A stretch of 64,000 bases of DNA, from the NCBI RefSeq assembly GCF_010435915.1, contig NZ_JAAFZH010000002.1:186001-250000 (forward strand), given 5' to 3'. Position numbers and translations under genes: made by a program. Shown one piece after another: positions 51,192 through 60,953 of the stretch; position 1 is the stretch's first letter, and each line of letters begins with the position of its first letter. Source of the DNA: Spirosoma terrae (lineage in GTDB: Bacteria; Bacteroidota; Bacteroidia; Cytophagales; Spirosomataceae). Below the pieces are notes generated by a model. It worked only from the letters and a program-made list of their open reading frames with translations. It searched no databases and was not told the origin of the DNA.

Positions 51192-52802
51192 TTACTTCGC
51201 GTAAGCTACTGCCCGCATTTCGCGGATGACAGTCACTTTAATCTGGCCAGGATACTGCATTTCTTTCTCGATTTTTTGCGAAATCTCGTACGATAGAGCT
51301 CCTGCTTTTTCGTCCGAAACATGATCCGCATCCACCATAATACGTAATTCTCGTCCGGCCTGTATAGCGTAGCATTTTGTAACACCGGGGAAATTTCCGG
51401 CCAATTCTTCCAGTTCTTTAAGTCGCTTGATATACGATTCCATCATTTCGCGACGCGCTCCTGGCCGCGATCCCGATACGGCATCACATACCTGCACAAT
51501 TGGCGAGATCATGCTGGTCATTTCAATCTCATCGTGGTGAGCGCCAATGGCATTAATTACTTCTGGATTTTCTTTGTATTTCTTGGCTAGTTCCATGCCC
51601 AGAATAGCGTGAGGAAGTTCCGCTTCTTCGGGCCATACTTTCCCAATATCGTGGAGCAGACCAGCGCGTTTAGCCAGCTTGGCATTGAGACCTAGCTCAG
51701 CGGCCATAGTTGCGCATAATTTGGCAACTTCGCGGGAGTGCTGGAGCAGGTTCTGGCCATAACTGGATCGGAAACGCATCCGGCCTACCATTTTAATTAA
51801 CTCCGGGTGAAGGCCGTGGATTCCCAGGTCGATTACGGTTCGTTCGCCAATCTCGACAATCTCATCTTCAATGTTCTTGCGGGTTTTGGCAACAATTTCT
51901 TCAATACGGGCGGGGTGAATTCGACCGTCCTGTACCAGACGGTGGAGCGAGAGCCGGGCAATCTCACGACGAACGGGGTCAAAGCCTGAAATAATGATTG
52001 CTTCAGGCGTATCATCAACGATGATTTCAACGCCAGTAGCGGCTTCCAGAGCCCGTATGTTTCGACCTTCGCGGCCAATAACTTTACCTTTTACGTCGTC
52101 TGATTCGATATTAAATACGGAAACGCAGTTTTCGATAGCATGTTCAGTCGCCGTACGCTGAATGGTTTCGATAACTACTTTCTTCGCTTCTTTCGTAGCG
52201 GTTAATTTCGCTTCTTCAATAATACTCTTTATGTAGGACGATGCTCGTGTTTCGGCTTCTGCCTTGAGCGTATCGATCAACTGTTCGCGGGCCTGATCGG
52301 CTGAAAGACCCGCTATTTTTTCAAGCTGGGTTACCTGTTCTGCCAACATTCGATCGGCTTCCTGCTGTCGACGGTCAACGTCTTCACGGCGCCGGTTAAG
52401 CGCATCTACTTGTTGCGATAAGCTATTTTTTTGCTGAGCGAGTTCATTACGTTGCTGATTCAGGTCGTTTTCACGATGCCGCTGCTGATCGGCCTGCTGG
52501 TTCAGTTGTTGTTCCCGCTGCTTTAATTTTGTTTCGTTCTGAAGAAGAATAGTCCGTTTCTGGTTGGTTGTCTCTTCGAATTCAGATTTTAGTTTAAGGT
52601 ATTTTTCCTTTGCCTCCAGCATCCGGTCCTTTTTAATTGTCTCGGCCTGCAATTCAGCATTTTTCAGGATGTTAGCCGCTTTTTCTTCGGCTTCCTGCTC
52701 GCGTTTGGCATGATCGGACGCCATCATTCGGCGTCCGATCATTAGCCCAATCCCTCCGCCAGCGAAAGCGGCCAGAATGGCTAACCAAAGTGGAATATCC
52801 AT
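51192..52802 (-). CDS. rny: Ribonuclease Y
   Basis: A 536-residue membrane-bound endoribonuclease that starts decay of many mRNAs. I use ATG 52802, 12 codons into the longest frame, since the family N-terminus is one membrane helix ([21 protein letters not shown]). A long coiled coil (about 30-200) rich in Gln, Glu and Arg follows. The KH domain has [27 protein letters not shown] in outline near 235-262, and the HD domain has [14 protein letters not shown] and GLLHDIGKV with the catalytic His-Asp. Last gene of pheT / coiled-coil / zapA / rny. Confidence 0.97.
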   Translation of the reverse strand: MDIPLWLAILAAFAGGGIGLMIGRRMMASDHAKREQEAEEKAANILKNAELQAETIKKDRMLEAKEKYLKLKSEFEETTNQKRTILLQNETKLKQREQQLNQQADQQRHRENDLNQQRNELAQQKNSLSQQVDALNRRREDVDRRQQEADRMLAEQVTQLEKIAGLSADQAREQLIDTLKAEAETRASSYIKSIIEEAKLTATKEAKKVVIETIQRTATEHAIENCVSVFNIESDDVKGKVIGREGRNIRALEAATGVEIIVDDTPEAIIISGFDPVRREIARLSLHRLVQDGRIHPARIEEIVAKTRKNIEDEIVEIGERTVIDLGIHGLHPELIKMVGRMRFRSSYGQNLLQHSREVAKLCATMAAELGLNAKLAKRAGLLHDIGKVWPEEAELPHAILGMELAKKYKENPEVINAIGAHHDEIEMTSMISPIVQVCDAVSGSRPGARREMMESYIKRLKELEELAGNFPGVTKCYAIQAGRELRIMVDADHVSDEKAGALSYEISQKIEKEMQYPGQIKVTVIREMRAVAYAK

Positions 52803-52903
52803 TGTACTTATATCGTTTGGGGTGAACAAATAAACCATTCAACCTGCCGCGATACGAGTGCCCTGCACAATTCCAGGTATTGTGGGGTGTTGCCCCGCCG
52901 TTG

Positions 52904-53191
52904 TTATGTTGTTATGGCCGGCGTGACGACCTGATCTAATTGAGTTATTTTGTCAAACACCATCTGTTGTAATCGTTGCATCTGTCTTTCTCCTCTGAGC
53001 TTAGTTATCAGGCAATCGAAGGCTATTCGGGCCAAAGCTTCCTGTGTATCGTTGATCCCTAGATCTCGATACTGGTTCAGCTCGTCCTGAATCAGTTTGG
53101 CGGCCTCGCGCACGACTGCTTCCGATTCCGGCTCTACAAAAAGCCTATAGTACCGGTCGGCAATTTTTACGCGAATAGACAATTCTTCCAT
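52904..53191 (-). CDS. zapA: Cell division protein ZapA
   Basis: A 95-residue FtsZ-ring-associated protein. It opens with ELSIRVKIADRYYRLFVEPESE, the beta-rich head, then EAVVREAAKLIQDELNQYRDLG and a C-terminal helix with QRLQQMVFDKITQLDQVV, which forms the coiled-coil dimer and tetramer. It bundles FtsZ filaments at mid-cell. It lies between a small coiled-coil gene (47-base gap) and rny (101-base gap), the usual Bacteroidota order. Confidence 0.92.
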   Translation of the reverse strand: MEELSIRVKIADRYYRLFVEPESEAVVREAAKLIQDELNQYRDLGINDTQEALARIAFDCLITKLRGERQMQRLQQMVFDKITQLDQVVTPAITT

Positions 53192-53238
53192 CGCTGCGGT
53201 CGGCTCAGATTGGGTTTTGCCCGGGAGCCAATTTAGGT

Positions 53239-53577
53239 TTATGACAAACTACTCAAGTGAGCAATACACCGTTCTAATTCCCGGATATACTCGTCGAGTT
53301 GTTTTTTAAATTCGGCATTCGTATCTGTTCCAGACAGATTGTTATTTACAATAATACCAAAGTCTTTTGACTTTGAAATCTTTTTTTCTGAATTATCCAG
53401 TTTTTTCTGTAACTCTTTCGAGAGCGTTTGCTGTTCTTTTAGCTTCTCATTCAGCTCTGAATTTTGTTCTTCTAACTGGTTAATTCGTTTCTTCGCATCA
53501 TCACATATCCCCTTGAGCAACCCAATTTTTCGTTCGAGTTGTTCTACTAAGGCTATGATTTGAAGCTCACTGACCAT
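53239..53577 (-). CDS. Small coiled-coil protein (ZapB-like position)
   Basis: A 112-residue, almost fully helical protein. A heptad-rich coiled coil runs from residue 5 to about 72 (LVEQLERKIGLLKGICDDAKKR... ), then a short break with NNNLSGTD, then a second helix (FKKQLDEYIRELERCIAHL). No enzyme motif and no signal peptide. Its place right before zapA, and its form, suggest a division-ring partner comparable to ZapB, but that is inference from position. I do not recognise a named family. Confidence 0.78.
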   Translation of the reverse strand: MVSELQIIALVEQLERKIGLLKGICDDAKKRINQLEEQNSELNEKLKEQQTLSKELQKKLDNSEKKISKSKDFGIIVNNNLSGTDTNAEFKKQLDEYIRELERCIAHLSSLS

Positions 53578-53636
53578 ACTTTACTGGTTGAACTCTTGAC
53601 AAAAAATCAACAATCGGCAAGCTAATCAGTCAATCA

Positions 53637-56066
53637 TTATTTACGAATAACAGCGCTCAATTCTCGTTCGAAACCACTAATCAACCGTTGCATAGTTTTG
53701 TCAATAGTGGCATCTGTTAACGTTTGAGTTGGGTCCTGAAGTGTAAAACTCACAGAATACGACTTTTTACCCGAACCAAGGTTTTCTCCTTCGTAAACGT
53801 CAAAAACATTTATCGAACGTAACAGCTTGCGTTCGGTCTGATGCGCCAGCCGACGGATTTGCTCGAACGTAACGGCCTTATCCAGCACAAGCGATAAATC
53901 CCGACGAACCTCAGGGAACCGTGGTACTTCTTCGTAACGTGATTTGGAATTAGCTAGTTTAAGAAGGGCGTTCCAGTCAAAGTCCGCGTAAAATACCGGT
54001 TGTTTCAGATCGACTAACTTCGCCAGTTTAGGTTGTACTAAACCTAAGCTCACTAACGGTTTCTTGTTAACCAGATACGTCAAGCCATACTGGAACAAAG
54101 ATGGGTCAGCAGGCTGTGTATCAATCTGTTTTATTCTGAATAGATTCAAAACGCGCTGCACCGACGTAGCCAGGTCGTGGTAAGCCACCGACTGCGCTTT
54201 CTGCTGCCAGCTTTCAGCTTCCTGATTACCAACGAGTGCCAGACTTAAGCGCATTTTTTCGACATATTTGGTCGATCCATCTTCACTTTGCGTTTGAGAA
54301 TAAATCTTGCCAAACTCAAATGTCTTCAGGTCTTTCTGACGACGATTGATGTTGTATACCAGCGTTTCGAGCGATGAAAACAACAGGCTTTGACGCATAA
54401 CCGACAACTCCTCACTGAGCGGATTCAGAAGTGTTACGTCGGCGCCGGTCAGTGTCGAGCGAATGGCATCGTTATAAGCAGGTCGGGTTAACGACAGAGT
54501 AAGGATTTCATAAAAACCATTGGCGGCCAAAAGCTGACCTACCCGGCTCTGCCATTGGTTTGGATCGACTTTAGGGAACTCGGAGAGCGTATCGGCAGCA
54601 AGATGGACCGACAACGGTACGTTATCCAGGCCATAAATACGGAGAATCTCTTCAATAACGTCGGCTTCCCGTGTTACGTCTACCCGATAAGCGGGCACAA
54701 CGGCGATGAAACTTTCGGCATTTACTTCATCGGCTTCGATATCCAATGCACTTAGGATACGGTGGATCTCGGTACGATCAATCTGGATACCAATCAGACG
54801 GTCAATGTTTTTATAGCGAACCTGTACCCGGAATGGATCAATTGGCGTTGGGTAGAGATCCGTAATGTCGGAACTCACCACGCCCCCCGCTACGTCCTGA
54901 ATGAGCAACGCAGCCCGTTTGAGAGCAAAAACAGGCATGTTAGGGTCAGTACCGCGCTCAAACCGGAATGATGCATCGGTTTTCAGACCATGATGCTGTG
55001 CGGTTTTGCGGACAGATGCAGGCGAAAAATAAGCCGACTCCAGAAAAATGCTGGTTGTATGGCTAGTAACACCAGAGTTCTGACCGCCAAATACACCCGC
55101 AATGCACATTGGCTTTTCGGCATCGCAAATCATCAGGTCGGTAGCGGTGAGTTTACGCTCAACCCCATCGAGCGTCACAAACGGCGTGCCTTCTGGAAGT
55201 GTTTGTACAATAATCTCATTACCCGCTATTTTGTCGGCATCAAACGCATGAAGTGGTTGCCCGAGATCATGACAGACGAAATTCGTTACGTCGACGACGT
55301 TATTGATAGGGTTAAGCCCGATACTGAGCAGACGTTGTTTTAACCAGTCGGGCGATTCCTGAACGGTAAGACCGCTGATGGTTAAACCTGTGTAGCGCGG
55401 GCAGGCCACTACGTCGTCAACCCGTACGTTGAGCGTACGATCCTGGTTGTCGACAGAAAAACCATCGACCGAAGGCATAGTCAGTGGACGATTCAACACC
55501 GCTTTAAGATCGCGGGCTGTGCCAAAGTGAGAAGCCGCATCGATGCGGTTTGGCGTCAGGCCAATGGCGATTTGATAATCGGCTTCCAGGTTAAAGTAAC
55601 GAGCGGCTGGCGTGCCATTGGGTAGATCGGTGTCGAGCACCATAATGCCCGCATGCGAAGCACCTAATCCAATTTCGTCTTCGGCGCAGATCATCCCTTC
55701 TGACGCTGCACCCCGAATTTTGGCTTTCTTGATCTGGAATGGCTCACCGGAAGAAGGATGTAACGTTGCTCCCACGAGAGCCACAATAACTTTCTGACCG
55801 GCCGCTACGTTCGGCGCACCGCAGACAATAGGAAGCGGCTGTTCAGCGCCCACATCAACCGTAGTCAGGCTGAGTTTATCAGCGTCCGGATGGCGAGAAC
55901 AGGTCAGAACTTCGCCAATCACCACGCCTTCTAGGCCACCTGGGATGGCGTCAATTTTCTCGACTCCTTCAACTTCAAGACCTGTACCGGTCAGTATTTT
56001 GCCAACAACTTCAGGTAATTCAGGTAACTCAATATACTCTTGTAACCATTTATAGGAAATCTCCAT
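53637..56066 (-). CDS. pheT: Phenylalanine-tRNA ligase beta subunit
   Basis: An 809-residue subunit of the alpha2beta2 synthetase. ATG 56066 is the start: it gives MEISYKWLQEYIELPELPE, the family N-terminus, and a perfect -7 element stands at 56091-56098; the 41 extra upstream codons show no homology. Domains: tRNA-binding EMAP-like region (about 40-155, VIGEVLTCSRHPDADKLSL), B3/B4 editing region (about 210-400), B5, the catalytic-like core and the C-terminal FDX-ACB anticodon-binding domain (RFPEVRRDLSLVLD near 720). pheS is not in this window. Confidence 0.97.
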   Translation of the reverse strand: MEISYKWLQEYIELPELPEVVGKILTGTGLEVEGVEKIDAIPGGLEGVVIGEVLTCSRHPDADKLSLTTVDVGAEQPLPIVCGAPNVAAGQKVIVALVGATLHPSSGEPFQIKKAKIRGAASEGMICAEDEIGLGASHAGIMVLDTDLPNGTPAARYFNLEADYQIAIGLTPNRIDAASHFGTARDLKAVLNRPLTMPSVDGFSVDNQDRTLNVRVDDVVACPRYTGLTISGLTVQESPDWLKQRLLSIGLNPINNVVDVTNFVCHDLGQPLHAFDADKIAGNEIIVQTLPEGTPFVTLDGVERKLTATDLMICDAEKPMCIAGVFGGQNSGVTSHTTSIFLESAYFSPASVRKTAQHHGLKTDASFRFERGTDPNMPVFALKRAALLIQDVAGGVVSSDITDLYPTPIDPFRVQVRYKNIDRLIGIQIDRTEIHRILSALDIEADEVNAESFIAVVPAYRVDVTREADVIEEILRIYGLDNVPLSVHLAADTLSEFPKVDPNQWQSRVGQLLAANGFYEILTLSLTRPAYNDAIRSTLTGADVTLLNPLSEELSVMRQSLLFSSLETLVYNINRRQKDLKTFEFGKIYSQTQSEDGSTKYVEKMRLSLALVGNQEAESWQQKAQSVAYHDLATSVQRVLNLFRIKQIDTQPADPSLFQYGLTYLVNKKPLVSLGLVQPKLAKLVDLKQPVFYADFDWNALLKLANSKSRYEEVPRFPEVRRDLSLVLDKAVTFEQIRRLAHQTERKLLRSINVFDVYEGENLGSGKKSYSVSFTLQDPTQTLTDATIDKTMQRLISGFERELSAVIRK

Positions 56067-56090
56067 ACGATACCAATGCAATAAATATGA

Positions 56091-56098
56091 CAAAGGTA
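56091..56098 (-). promoter_or_regulatory. -7 promoter element of pheT
   Basis: A perfect TACCTTTG on the minus strand. The start site would be near 56085, about 19 bases before ATG 56066, which supports that start over the upstream one at 56189. No clear TTG at -33. Confidence 0.5.
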
Positions 56099-56172
56099 AG
56101 GAGAAAAAGGGGGAAGCTAAATTAAGAAAAGCAAATGATCGTACTGTTCGGCAACTGAGTTTGCTTGGGAGG

Positions 56173-56805
56173 TTAGTGATAACGCTCACCAGCGTTAACG
56201 GCTACCGTTAATTTGTTTTCTGCTGGTGGAAGCGGACAGGCATAGGTGGGATTATAGGCGCAGTAAGGATTGTAGGCTGTATTAAAGTCCAATATAGCCT
56301 GATTAGCCGTCAGTTGTGCCTGCGAAAGCTCTATATAGCGCCCACCACCGTATGTTTCCTTGCCCGATGTGGCATCCCGAAATAGGATCGAATAGGTGTC
56401 GGCAAGTTTGACAATCAGAAGCCGACAGGTTTCCCCATTAAGATTGAAAACGGCGTGAGCAAACTTGTCATAAACTTCTTCTGAGCCATCGCTCATGCGG
56501 ACAACGAGTTTCTGTGTTTTATCGGCAAAAGGCTCTAGTCGGGCAATCACCCGGTACGATGGATCAGCGGGAAAGTAGGAGAGGCCTTTAAAATTGGCTT
56601 TATCGGTAAGCGGGGAGTCAGCTCCGGTTTTGAACGAATCATCCTTTTTTTTTCGCTCTTCGCTCAGTTGCTGATTGTACTGTTCGGCGTTTACCGTAGC
56701 ATCCAGATTGCCGGATGAGGAAGGACTGTTGTCGAAAAAGCTAAAATACAGAACAGCCAGAATGAGCAGGAAAACCCCTGCCAGCAAATACTTGTTTTTC
56801 AACAT
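56173..56805 (-). CDS. DUF1684 domain-containing protein
   Basis: A 210-residue protein with one N-terminal hydrophobic helix (about 6-24), acting as signal anchor, and a DUF1684 domain: SEERKKKDDSFKTGADSPL near 50, FKGLSYFPADPSYRV near 73 and the strongly conserved C-terminal block TYGGGRYIEL, LDFNTAYNPYCAYNPTYACPLPP. The last block, with two Cys and Asn-Pro repeats, is the family hallmark and suggests a metal or ligand site. Function unknown. It is the last gene upstream of pheT on the same strand, with a 106-base gap that contains the pheT promoter. Confidence 0.88.
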   Translation of the reverse strand: MLKNKYLLAGVFLLILAVLYFSFFDNSPSSSGNLDATVNAEQYNQQLSEERKKKDDSFKTGADSPLTDKANFKGLSYFPADPSYRVIARLEPFADKTQKLVVRMSDGSEEVYDKFAHAVFNLNGETCRLLIVKLADTYSILFRDATSGKETYGGGRYIELSQAQLTANQAILDFNTAYNPYCAYNPTYACPLPPAENKLTVAVNAGERYH

Positions 56806-56944
56806 AGGTGCAAACGTGCGAAATTTTATTGAAATCCACTAAAATAGACGTAATTAATTGAACAATTCGGCCTTCATAAATTAAAGAATTGTCTATGTAA
56901 CCTTTAGGGGTTTTTACTTATATTATTTTTTTAGGTTGTTTTAA

Positions 56945-56952
56945 TATATTTG
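56945..56952 (+). promoter_or_regulatory. -7 promoter element of the amino-sugar operon
   Basis: A perfect TATATTTG on the plus strand in an AT-rich gap, 48 bases before ATG 57000. The -33 element is not clear. Confidence 0.4.
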
Positions 56953-56999
56953 GCGTCAAAGTATAAATCTTCATAAGCTTCTATATCTGCCTCTCTACG

Positions 57000-57392
57000 A
57001 TGTCTCAACTTTATCAGCTAAAAACGTTCGAATCCGATAAAGGAAACCTCACTGTTTTCGAGAATATTATTCCGGGAACGATCCAGCGTGTTTTTTATAT
57101 TTATGGTGCCGGACAACATCCAAGAGCTGGGCATCGGCATCATCAGGCCTGGCATGCGCTTATTTGTCTCAATGGCCGATGCCGCGTTTACAGTCATAAT
57201 GGAATTGAGGAAACTACTTACTGGTTGGATAGTCCCCGCGATTGTCTGGTATTAGAGCCGGAAGATTGGCATATAATGGACGAGTTTTCCGACGATGCGA
57301 TCTTACTGGTTGTATCTAATCGGTTATACGACAAAGACGATTATATCTACGAACCCTACCCGAATAGCAGAGCGCTAGCTCACTCGGCATGA
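57000..57392 (+). CDS. FdtA/QdtA-type sugar 3,4-ketoisomerase (cupin)
   Basis: A 130-residue cupin. It shows the family block [22 protein letters not shown] near residue 42 in outline (His pair as catalytic residues), the dimer region VYSHNG, and [15 protein letters not shown] near 95. FdtA and QdtA turn dTDP-4-keto-6-deoxyglucose into the 3-keto sugar, which the next gene's aminotransferase would aminate. The gene overlaps that gene by four bases. The rml genes that make the precursor are not in this window. Confidence 0.9.
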   Translation: MSQLYQLKTFESDKGNLTVFENIIPGTIQRVFYIYGAGQHPRAGHRHHQAWHALICLNGRCRVYSHNGIEETTYWLDSPRDCLVLEPEDWHIMDEFSDDAILLVVSNRLYDKDDYIYEPYPNSRALAHSA

Positions 57393-58480
57393 TTCCTTTT
57401 CTGGATTTAGGACGCCTGAATCGTCCCCATGAACGTAGCATACAGGAAGCTATAAACCGGGTAGTCCAGTCTGGATGGTATATTTTAGGTCGTGAAGTCG
57501 ATGCCTTTGAGCAAGCTTTTGCTAGTTTTTGTGGTACCCGGCATTGTGTGGGTGTAGCCAACGGCCTCGACGCGCTAACCTTGGTTCTGAAAGCCTGGAG
57601 TTTTCCGGCTGGTAGTGAGGTCATCATTCCGGCTAATACGTATATCGCGTCGATTTTGAGCGTTACGTTAACCGACCTAACGCCAGTTTGGGTAGAACCC
57701 GACCCCAAGACCTACCTTATTGATCCGACACGTATCGAAGCGGCCATTACGTCGAGAACCAGAGCCATTCTGCCGGTGCATTTATATGGTCGTTGCTGCG
57801 ATATGGAGTCAATCCGAGCAATAGCAAAGCACTATGAGTTAACAATTCTGGAAGATGCGGCTCAGGCACACGGTGCTACGTATCGAGGGAAGAAAGCCGG
57901 TAATCTGGGCGATGCGGCTGGCTGGAGTTTCTACCCTAGTAAGAACTTAGGCGCTTTGGGTGATGCGGGTGCTATAACAACCAACGATGATAGGCTGGCA
58001 GCGAAGCTACGTGCCTTACGGAATTACGGATCAGCCCAGAAATACGTAAACGACTATGTTGGGCATAATAGCCGCCTGGACGAAATTCAGGCCGCCATCC
58101 TGTCGGCCAAGCTACCGCATCTGCCAGCGGATAATGAACGACGTAGCACCATTGCCCGACGTTATCTGGAAGGAATCATTAATCCGGCTGTTACGTTGCC
58201 GCCTGCCGATCAGATCGATCAGGACGCCTGGCATTTGTTCGTTATCCGGCACCCCGACCGTAATGCGTTACGTTCCTTCCTGAGCGAAAAAGGAATTGGT
58301 ACCGACGTCCATTATCCAACTCCTCCGTACAAACAGCAGGCCTATATACACTACGCTCAGCTCTCATTGCCTATCTCGGAACAGCTACATCGGGAAGTCG
58401 TTAGCTTACCGCTGAACCCGGCTCTTACGGACGAAGACGTAACATTGGTGATTGACGCAATCAATCAGTTTGATCGATAA
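57389..58480 (+). CDS. DegT/DnrJ/EryC1/StrS aminotransferase (FdtB/QdtB-like)
   Basis: A 363-residue PLP enzyme that puts an amino group on a keto-sugar nucleotide. Motifs: [10 protein letters not shown] start, the substrate loop [26 protein letters not shown] in outline (about 32-57), [11 protein letters not shown] near 80, [10 protein letters not shown] near 155 (Asp for the pyridine N), [16 protein letters not shown] near 180 with the PLP Lys, and [12 protein letters not shown] near 226. With the FdtA-like gene it should make dTDP-3-amino-3,6-dideoxyhexose. Its ATG overlaps the previous stop (ATGA). An acyltransferase that would complete an Fdt pathway is not adjacent. Confidence 0.92.
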   Translation: MIPFLDLGRLNRPHERSIQEAINRVVQSGWYILGREVDAFEQAFASFCGTRHCVGVANGLDALTLVLKAWSFPAGSEVIIPANTYIASILSVTLTDLTPVWVEPDPKTYLIDPTRIEAAITSRTRAILPVHLYGRCCDMESIRAIAKHYELTILEDAAQAHGATYRGKKAGNLGDAAGWSFYPSKNLGALGDAGAITTNDDRLAAKLRALRNYGSAQKYVNDYVGHNSRLDEIQAAILSAKLPHLPADNERRSTIARRYLEGIINPAVTLPPADQIDQDAWHLFVIRHPDRNALRSFLSEKGIGTDVHYPTPPYKQQAYIHYAQLSLPISEQLHREVVSLPLNPALTDEDVTLVIDAINQFDR

Positions 58481-58502
58481 TACCTCTTTAAAAAGCTACT
58501 GT

Positions 58503-59465
58503 ATGCAACTGACGGTTGTTATTCCTGTTTATAATAGCGAACGAACGATTAAACCGCTCGTTGATCGGCTTCAACAATGTCTGCAAAAGGAACGCTTTGA
58601 CGTAGTGCTGGTCAATGATGGGAGTGCTGATCAATCGGAGTCTGTTTGTGAACAGCTTACGCATCATTACGATAATGTCCGATTCATATCGCTGCGTCGG
58701 AATTTTGGGGAATTCAATGCTGTGCTGTGCGGATTAACACACGCTCGTGGAAAATATACGGCCATTATTGACGACGATTTTCAGAATCCTCCCGAAGCTA
58801 TTCTGACGCTGATGGACGTAGCCGTGCAGGGGAATTACGACGTCGTGTACAGTCGCTATGCTCAGAAGAAACATCACTGGTTCAGAAACCTGGGAAGCTG
58901 GCTCGTTAATACCTTAACCACGTATTCACTCGGCAAACCAAAGGGTTTATATCTGTCTAGTTTTAAGCTAATTGAGCGTGATGTTGTGGCCGAAATCGTA
59001 AACTATACTGGCCCTTATCCGTACATCGATGGACTGATTTTTCGGGTCACACGTAACGTCGGCAGTGTTGAGGTACCGCACATGGACCGGGTCGAAGGAC
59101 GATCAAACTATACGGTTAAAAAACTGGTCGGTCTTTTTTTGAACGTGCTGATTGGCTATTCTGTCTGGCCAATTCGCCTGTTTACCATAGTTGGGTTTAG
59201 TTTGCTGATTGCTAGTGTTCTGGCGGGATTTGGTCTGCTACTTGGCCGACTAACCAATACGTGGTCCACTCCGGGCTGGGCCATTATCAGCTGGTCGGTT
59301 TGGATGGCAACGGCGTTGGTGCTCACCTTTCTGGGAATAATAGGCGAATACATCGGGAAATTATTTATGACCAGTAGTGGTGTGCCGCCTTATGTTGAAA
59401 AGCAGCGACATGGTTTTAACCAACGTAACGAAATACACTCAACCCGCTCCGAATTAAGCACGTAA
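58503..59465 (+). CDS. Family 2 glycosyltransferase with two C-terminal membrane helices
   Basis: A 320-residue GT2 of the polyprenyl-phosphate glycosyltransferase type (GtrB, ArnC, Dpm1-like). I use ATG 58503, where the fold begins (MQLTVVIPVYNSERTI); upstream codons overlap the previous gene. Motifs: VLVNDGSADQS near 36, IIDDDFQNPPEA near 95 (DxD-type metal site), MDRVEGRSNYTVKKLV near 203, then helices at about 225-248 and 262-288. It would load a sugar onto a lipid carrier at the inner membrane, possibly the amino sugar made by the two preceding genes. An ATG three bases after its stop begins the next gene. Confidence 0.9.
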   Translation: MQLTVVIPVYNSERTIKPLVDRLQQCLQKERFDVVLVNDGSADQSESVCEQLTHHYDNVRFISLRRNFGEFNAVLCGLTHARGKYTAIIDDDFQNPPEAILTLMDVAVQGNYDVVYSRYAQKKHHWFRNLGSWLVNTLTTYSLGKPKGLYLSSFKLIERDVVAEIVNYTGPYPYIDGLIFRVTRNVGSVEVPHMDRVEGRSNYTVKKLVGLFLNVLIGYSVWPIRLFTIVGFSLLIASVLAGFGLLLGRLTNTWSTPGWAIISWSVWMATALVLTFLGIIGEYIGKLFMTSSGVPPYVEKQRHGFNQRNEIHSTRSELST

Positions 59466-59468
59466 CGT

Positions 59469-60236
59469 ATGATTGGGATTTCTGAAGAATATGAGAAAAT
59501 GTTTCAGCTGGAGGAGAAGCTCTGGTGGTATCGTATTCTGCATGAGCGAGTTGTTAAAACCATTCAGAAGCGTTATCCCGACCGTAAAGACATTACTATA
59601 CTCGATGTCGGATGTGGTACGGGCGGAATGCTTGCCAGTTTGAGGCATAATGGATATACAAATCTGCAAGGTATCGATGGATCAATGGATGCGGTGGCGT
59701 TTTGCGAAAAACGTGGCTTCTCGGTTACGTTGCTCAATCTGAATGAGATAGCGTCTTTTGAACCAGACGCCCGTTATGATGTCCTGATCTGTAATGATGT
59801 TTTCTGCTATTTCAACGACGCCGATCTCGACCGATTACTGGGTGAACTAGTGAAACGACTTAAACCAACCGGATTGCTGATCTGTAATAATAACGCTTTC
59901 AATGTATTTCGAGGGCAGCATGATTTGGCGGTTGGTAGTATTCGCCGGTTTGTTAAAGCCGACTTTACGATGCTGGCGACTAAAGTCAGTCTGCATATTC
60001 TGGAGTCGACTTACTGGAGTTTTGTCTTATCGCCGATGATCTTATTGATGCGTCAGTGGCAGAACGCACAGCTTCGGCTGGGCTGGCAAAAGCCCGATAA
60101 TGCCCAGTCGGACGTATATTTGCCCAGCGAATGGTTGAACGAAACGCTCTATCAGATTGTCCATATAGAAGATAAACTGCTACAACGAACCCCGTTTGGA
60201 AGTTCGTTGTTTGTCGTACTAAGTCCGGCCGGATAG
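59469..60236 (+). CDS. Class I SAM-dependent methyltransferase
   Basis: A 255-residue methyltransferase with motif I ITILDVGCGTGGML near residue 42, motif II-like LQGIDGSMDAVAFC, motif III YDVLICNDVFCYFNDADLDRLLGEL near 98, and a LKPTGLLICNNNAF strand after it. It starts YEKMFQLEEKLWWYRILHERV, a form often seen in methyltransferases of surface-sugar loci. It lies three bases after the glycosyltransferase gene, so a role in modifying the glycan or its lipid carrier is likely but unproven. ribE follows after 30 bases, possibly in the same transcript. Confidence 0.9.
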   Translation: MIGISEEYEKMFQLEEKLWWYRILHERVVKTIQKRYPDRKDITILDVGCGTGGMLASLRHNGYTNLQGIDGSMDAVAFCEKRGFSVTLLNLNEIASFEPDARYDVLICNDVFCYFNDADLDRLLGELVKRLKPTGLLICNNNAFNVFRGQHDLAVGSIRRFVKADFTMLATKVSLHILESTYWSFVLSPMILLMRQWQNAQLRLGWQKPDNAQSDVYLPSEWLNETLYQIVHIEDKLLQRTPFGSSLFVVLSPAG

Positions 60237-60266
60237 TGTTGGAGGAAGCGTAATTACTAATCAACG

Positions 60267-60860
60267 ATGTTTACGGGAATTATAGAAGCTACAGGTACCG
60301 TAGCCAGCATAGAAGCAGAAGGTACGAATCTGACGTTCCGAATCGAGTCGTCGATGGCGCCAGAACTAAAAATAGATCAAAGCGTAAGTCATAATGGTGT
60401 TTGTTTGACCGTTACGAGCGTTGCCGATGGGAGCTATACCGTAACGGCCGTTGATGAAACGCTGAAAAAGACCAATCTGGGCAGCGTCAAACCGGGCGAT
60501 AGTGTGAATCTGGAGCGTTGTATGCCCGCTCATGGCCGATTTGACGGACATATTGTTCAGGGGCATGTAGACCAGACCGGTATTTGCACCAACGTACAGG
60601 ATATGAACGGCAGTTGGCTGTTCGATTTTCAGTACGATCCAACCGTAGCCGATAACGTAACCGTCGAAAAAGGGTCTATTTGTATCAACGGCGTCAGTTT
60701 AACTGTTTTCAATTCGCATGACGATGGTTTTCGGGTTACAATTATCCCGTATACATATGAGCACACAAATTTTCGCGATTTGAAACCGGGCGATATTGTT
60801 AACCTCGAATTTGACGTTGTAGGAAAGTACATCAAAAAAATGCTGGCAGGCTATCGGTAA
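60267..60860 (+). CDS. ribE: Riboflavin synthase alpha subunit
   Basis: A 197-residue enzyme that dismutates two 6,7-dimethyl-8-ribityllumazine molecules to riboflavin. It has the two similar barrel repeats: MFTGIIEATGTV with HNGVCLTVTSV in the first (about 1-95) and HIVQGHVDQTG with INGVSLTVFNS in the second (about 98-185), and a C-terminal helix with VGKYIKKML for trimer formation. Gly-Val-Cys-Leu-Thr near residue 48 carries the conserved Cys. No other riboflavin gene and no FMN riboswitch is seen nearby. Confidence 0.97.
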   Translation: MFTGIIEATGTVASIEAEGTNLTFRIESSMAPELKIDQSVSHNGVCLTVTSVADGSYTVTAVDETLKKTNLGSVKPGDSVNLERCMPAHGRFDGHIVQGHVDQTGICTNVQDMNGSWLFDFQYDPTVADNVTVEKGSICINGVSLTVFNSHDDGFRVTIIPYTYEHTNFRDLKPGDIVNLEFDVVGKYIKKMLAGYR

Positions 60861-60877
60861 TCGTTTTTATATTCTGC

Positions 60878-60885
60878 TAATTTTG
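60878..60885 (+). promoter_or_regulatory. Possible -7 element of the PASTA-protein gene
   Basis: A perfect TAATTTTG, 68 bases before ATG 60954. No TTG at -33, so support is weak. Confidence 0.3.
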
Positions 60886-60953
60886 GGCGTTTTAGGTAAA
60901 CAGACCCATATATAAAAACCCATAAATCTCATCTCCACCAATTATTTGACTGA

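Noticed and set aside
52803..53238. Possible 6S RNA next to zapA
   Set aside because: 6S RNA is often beside zapA in Proteobacteria, but the gaps here are only 101 and 47 bases and show no long open-bulge helix.
56067..56189. 41-residue N-terminal extension of PheT
   Set aside because: No homology, and a -7 element at 56091-56098 places the transcript start after it.
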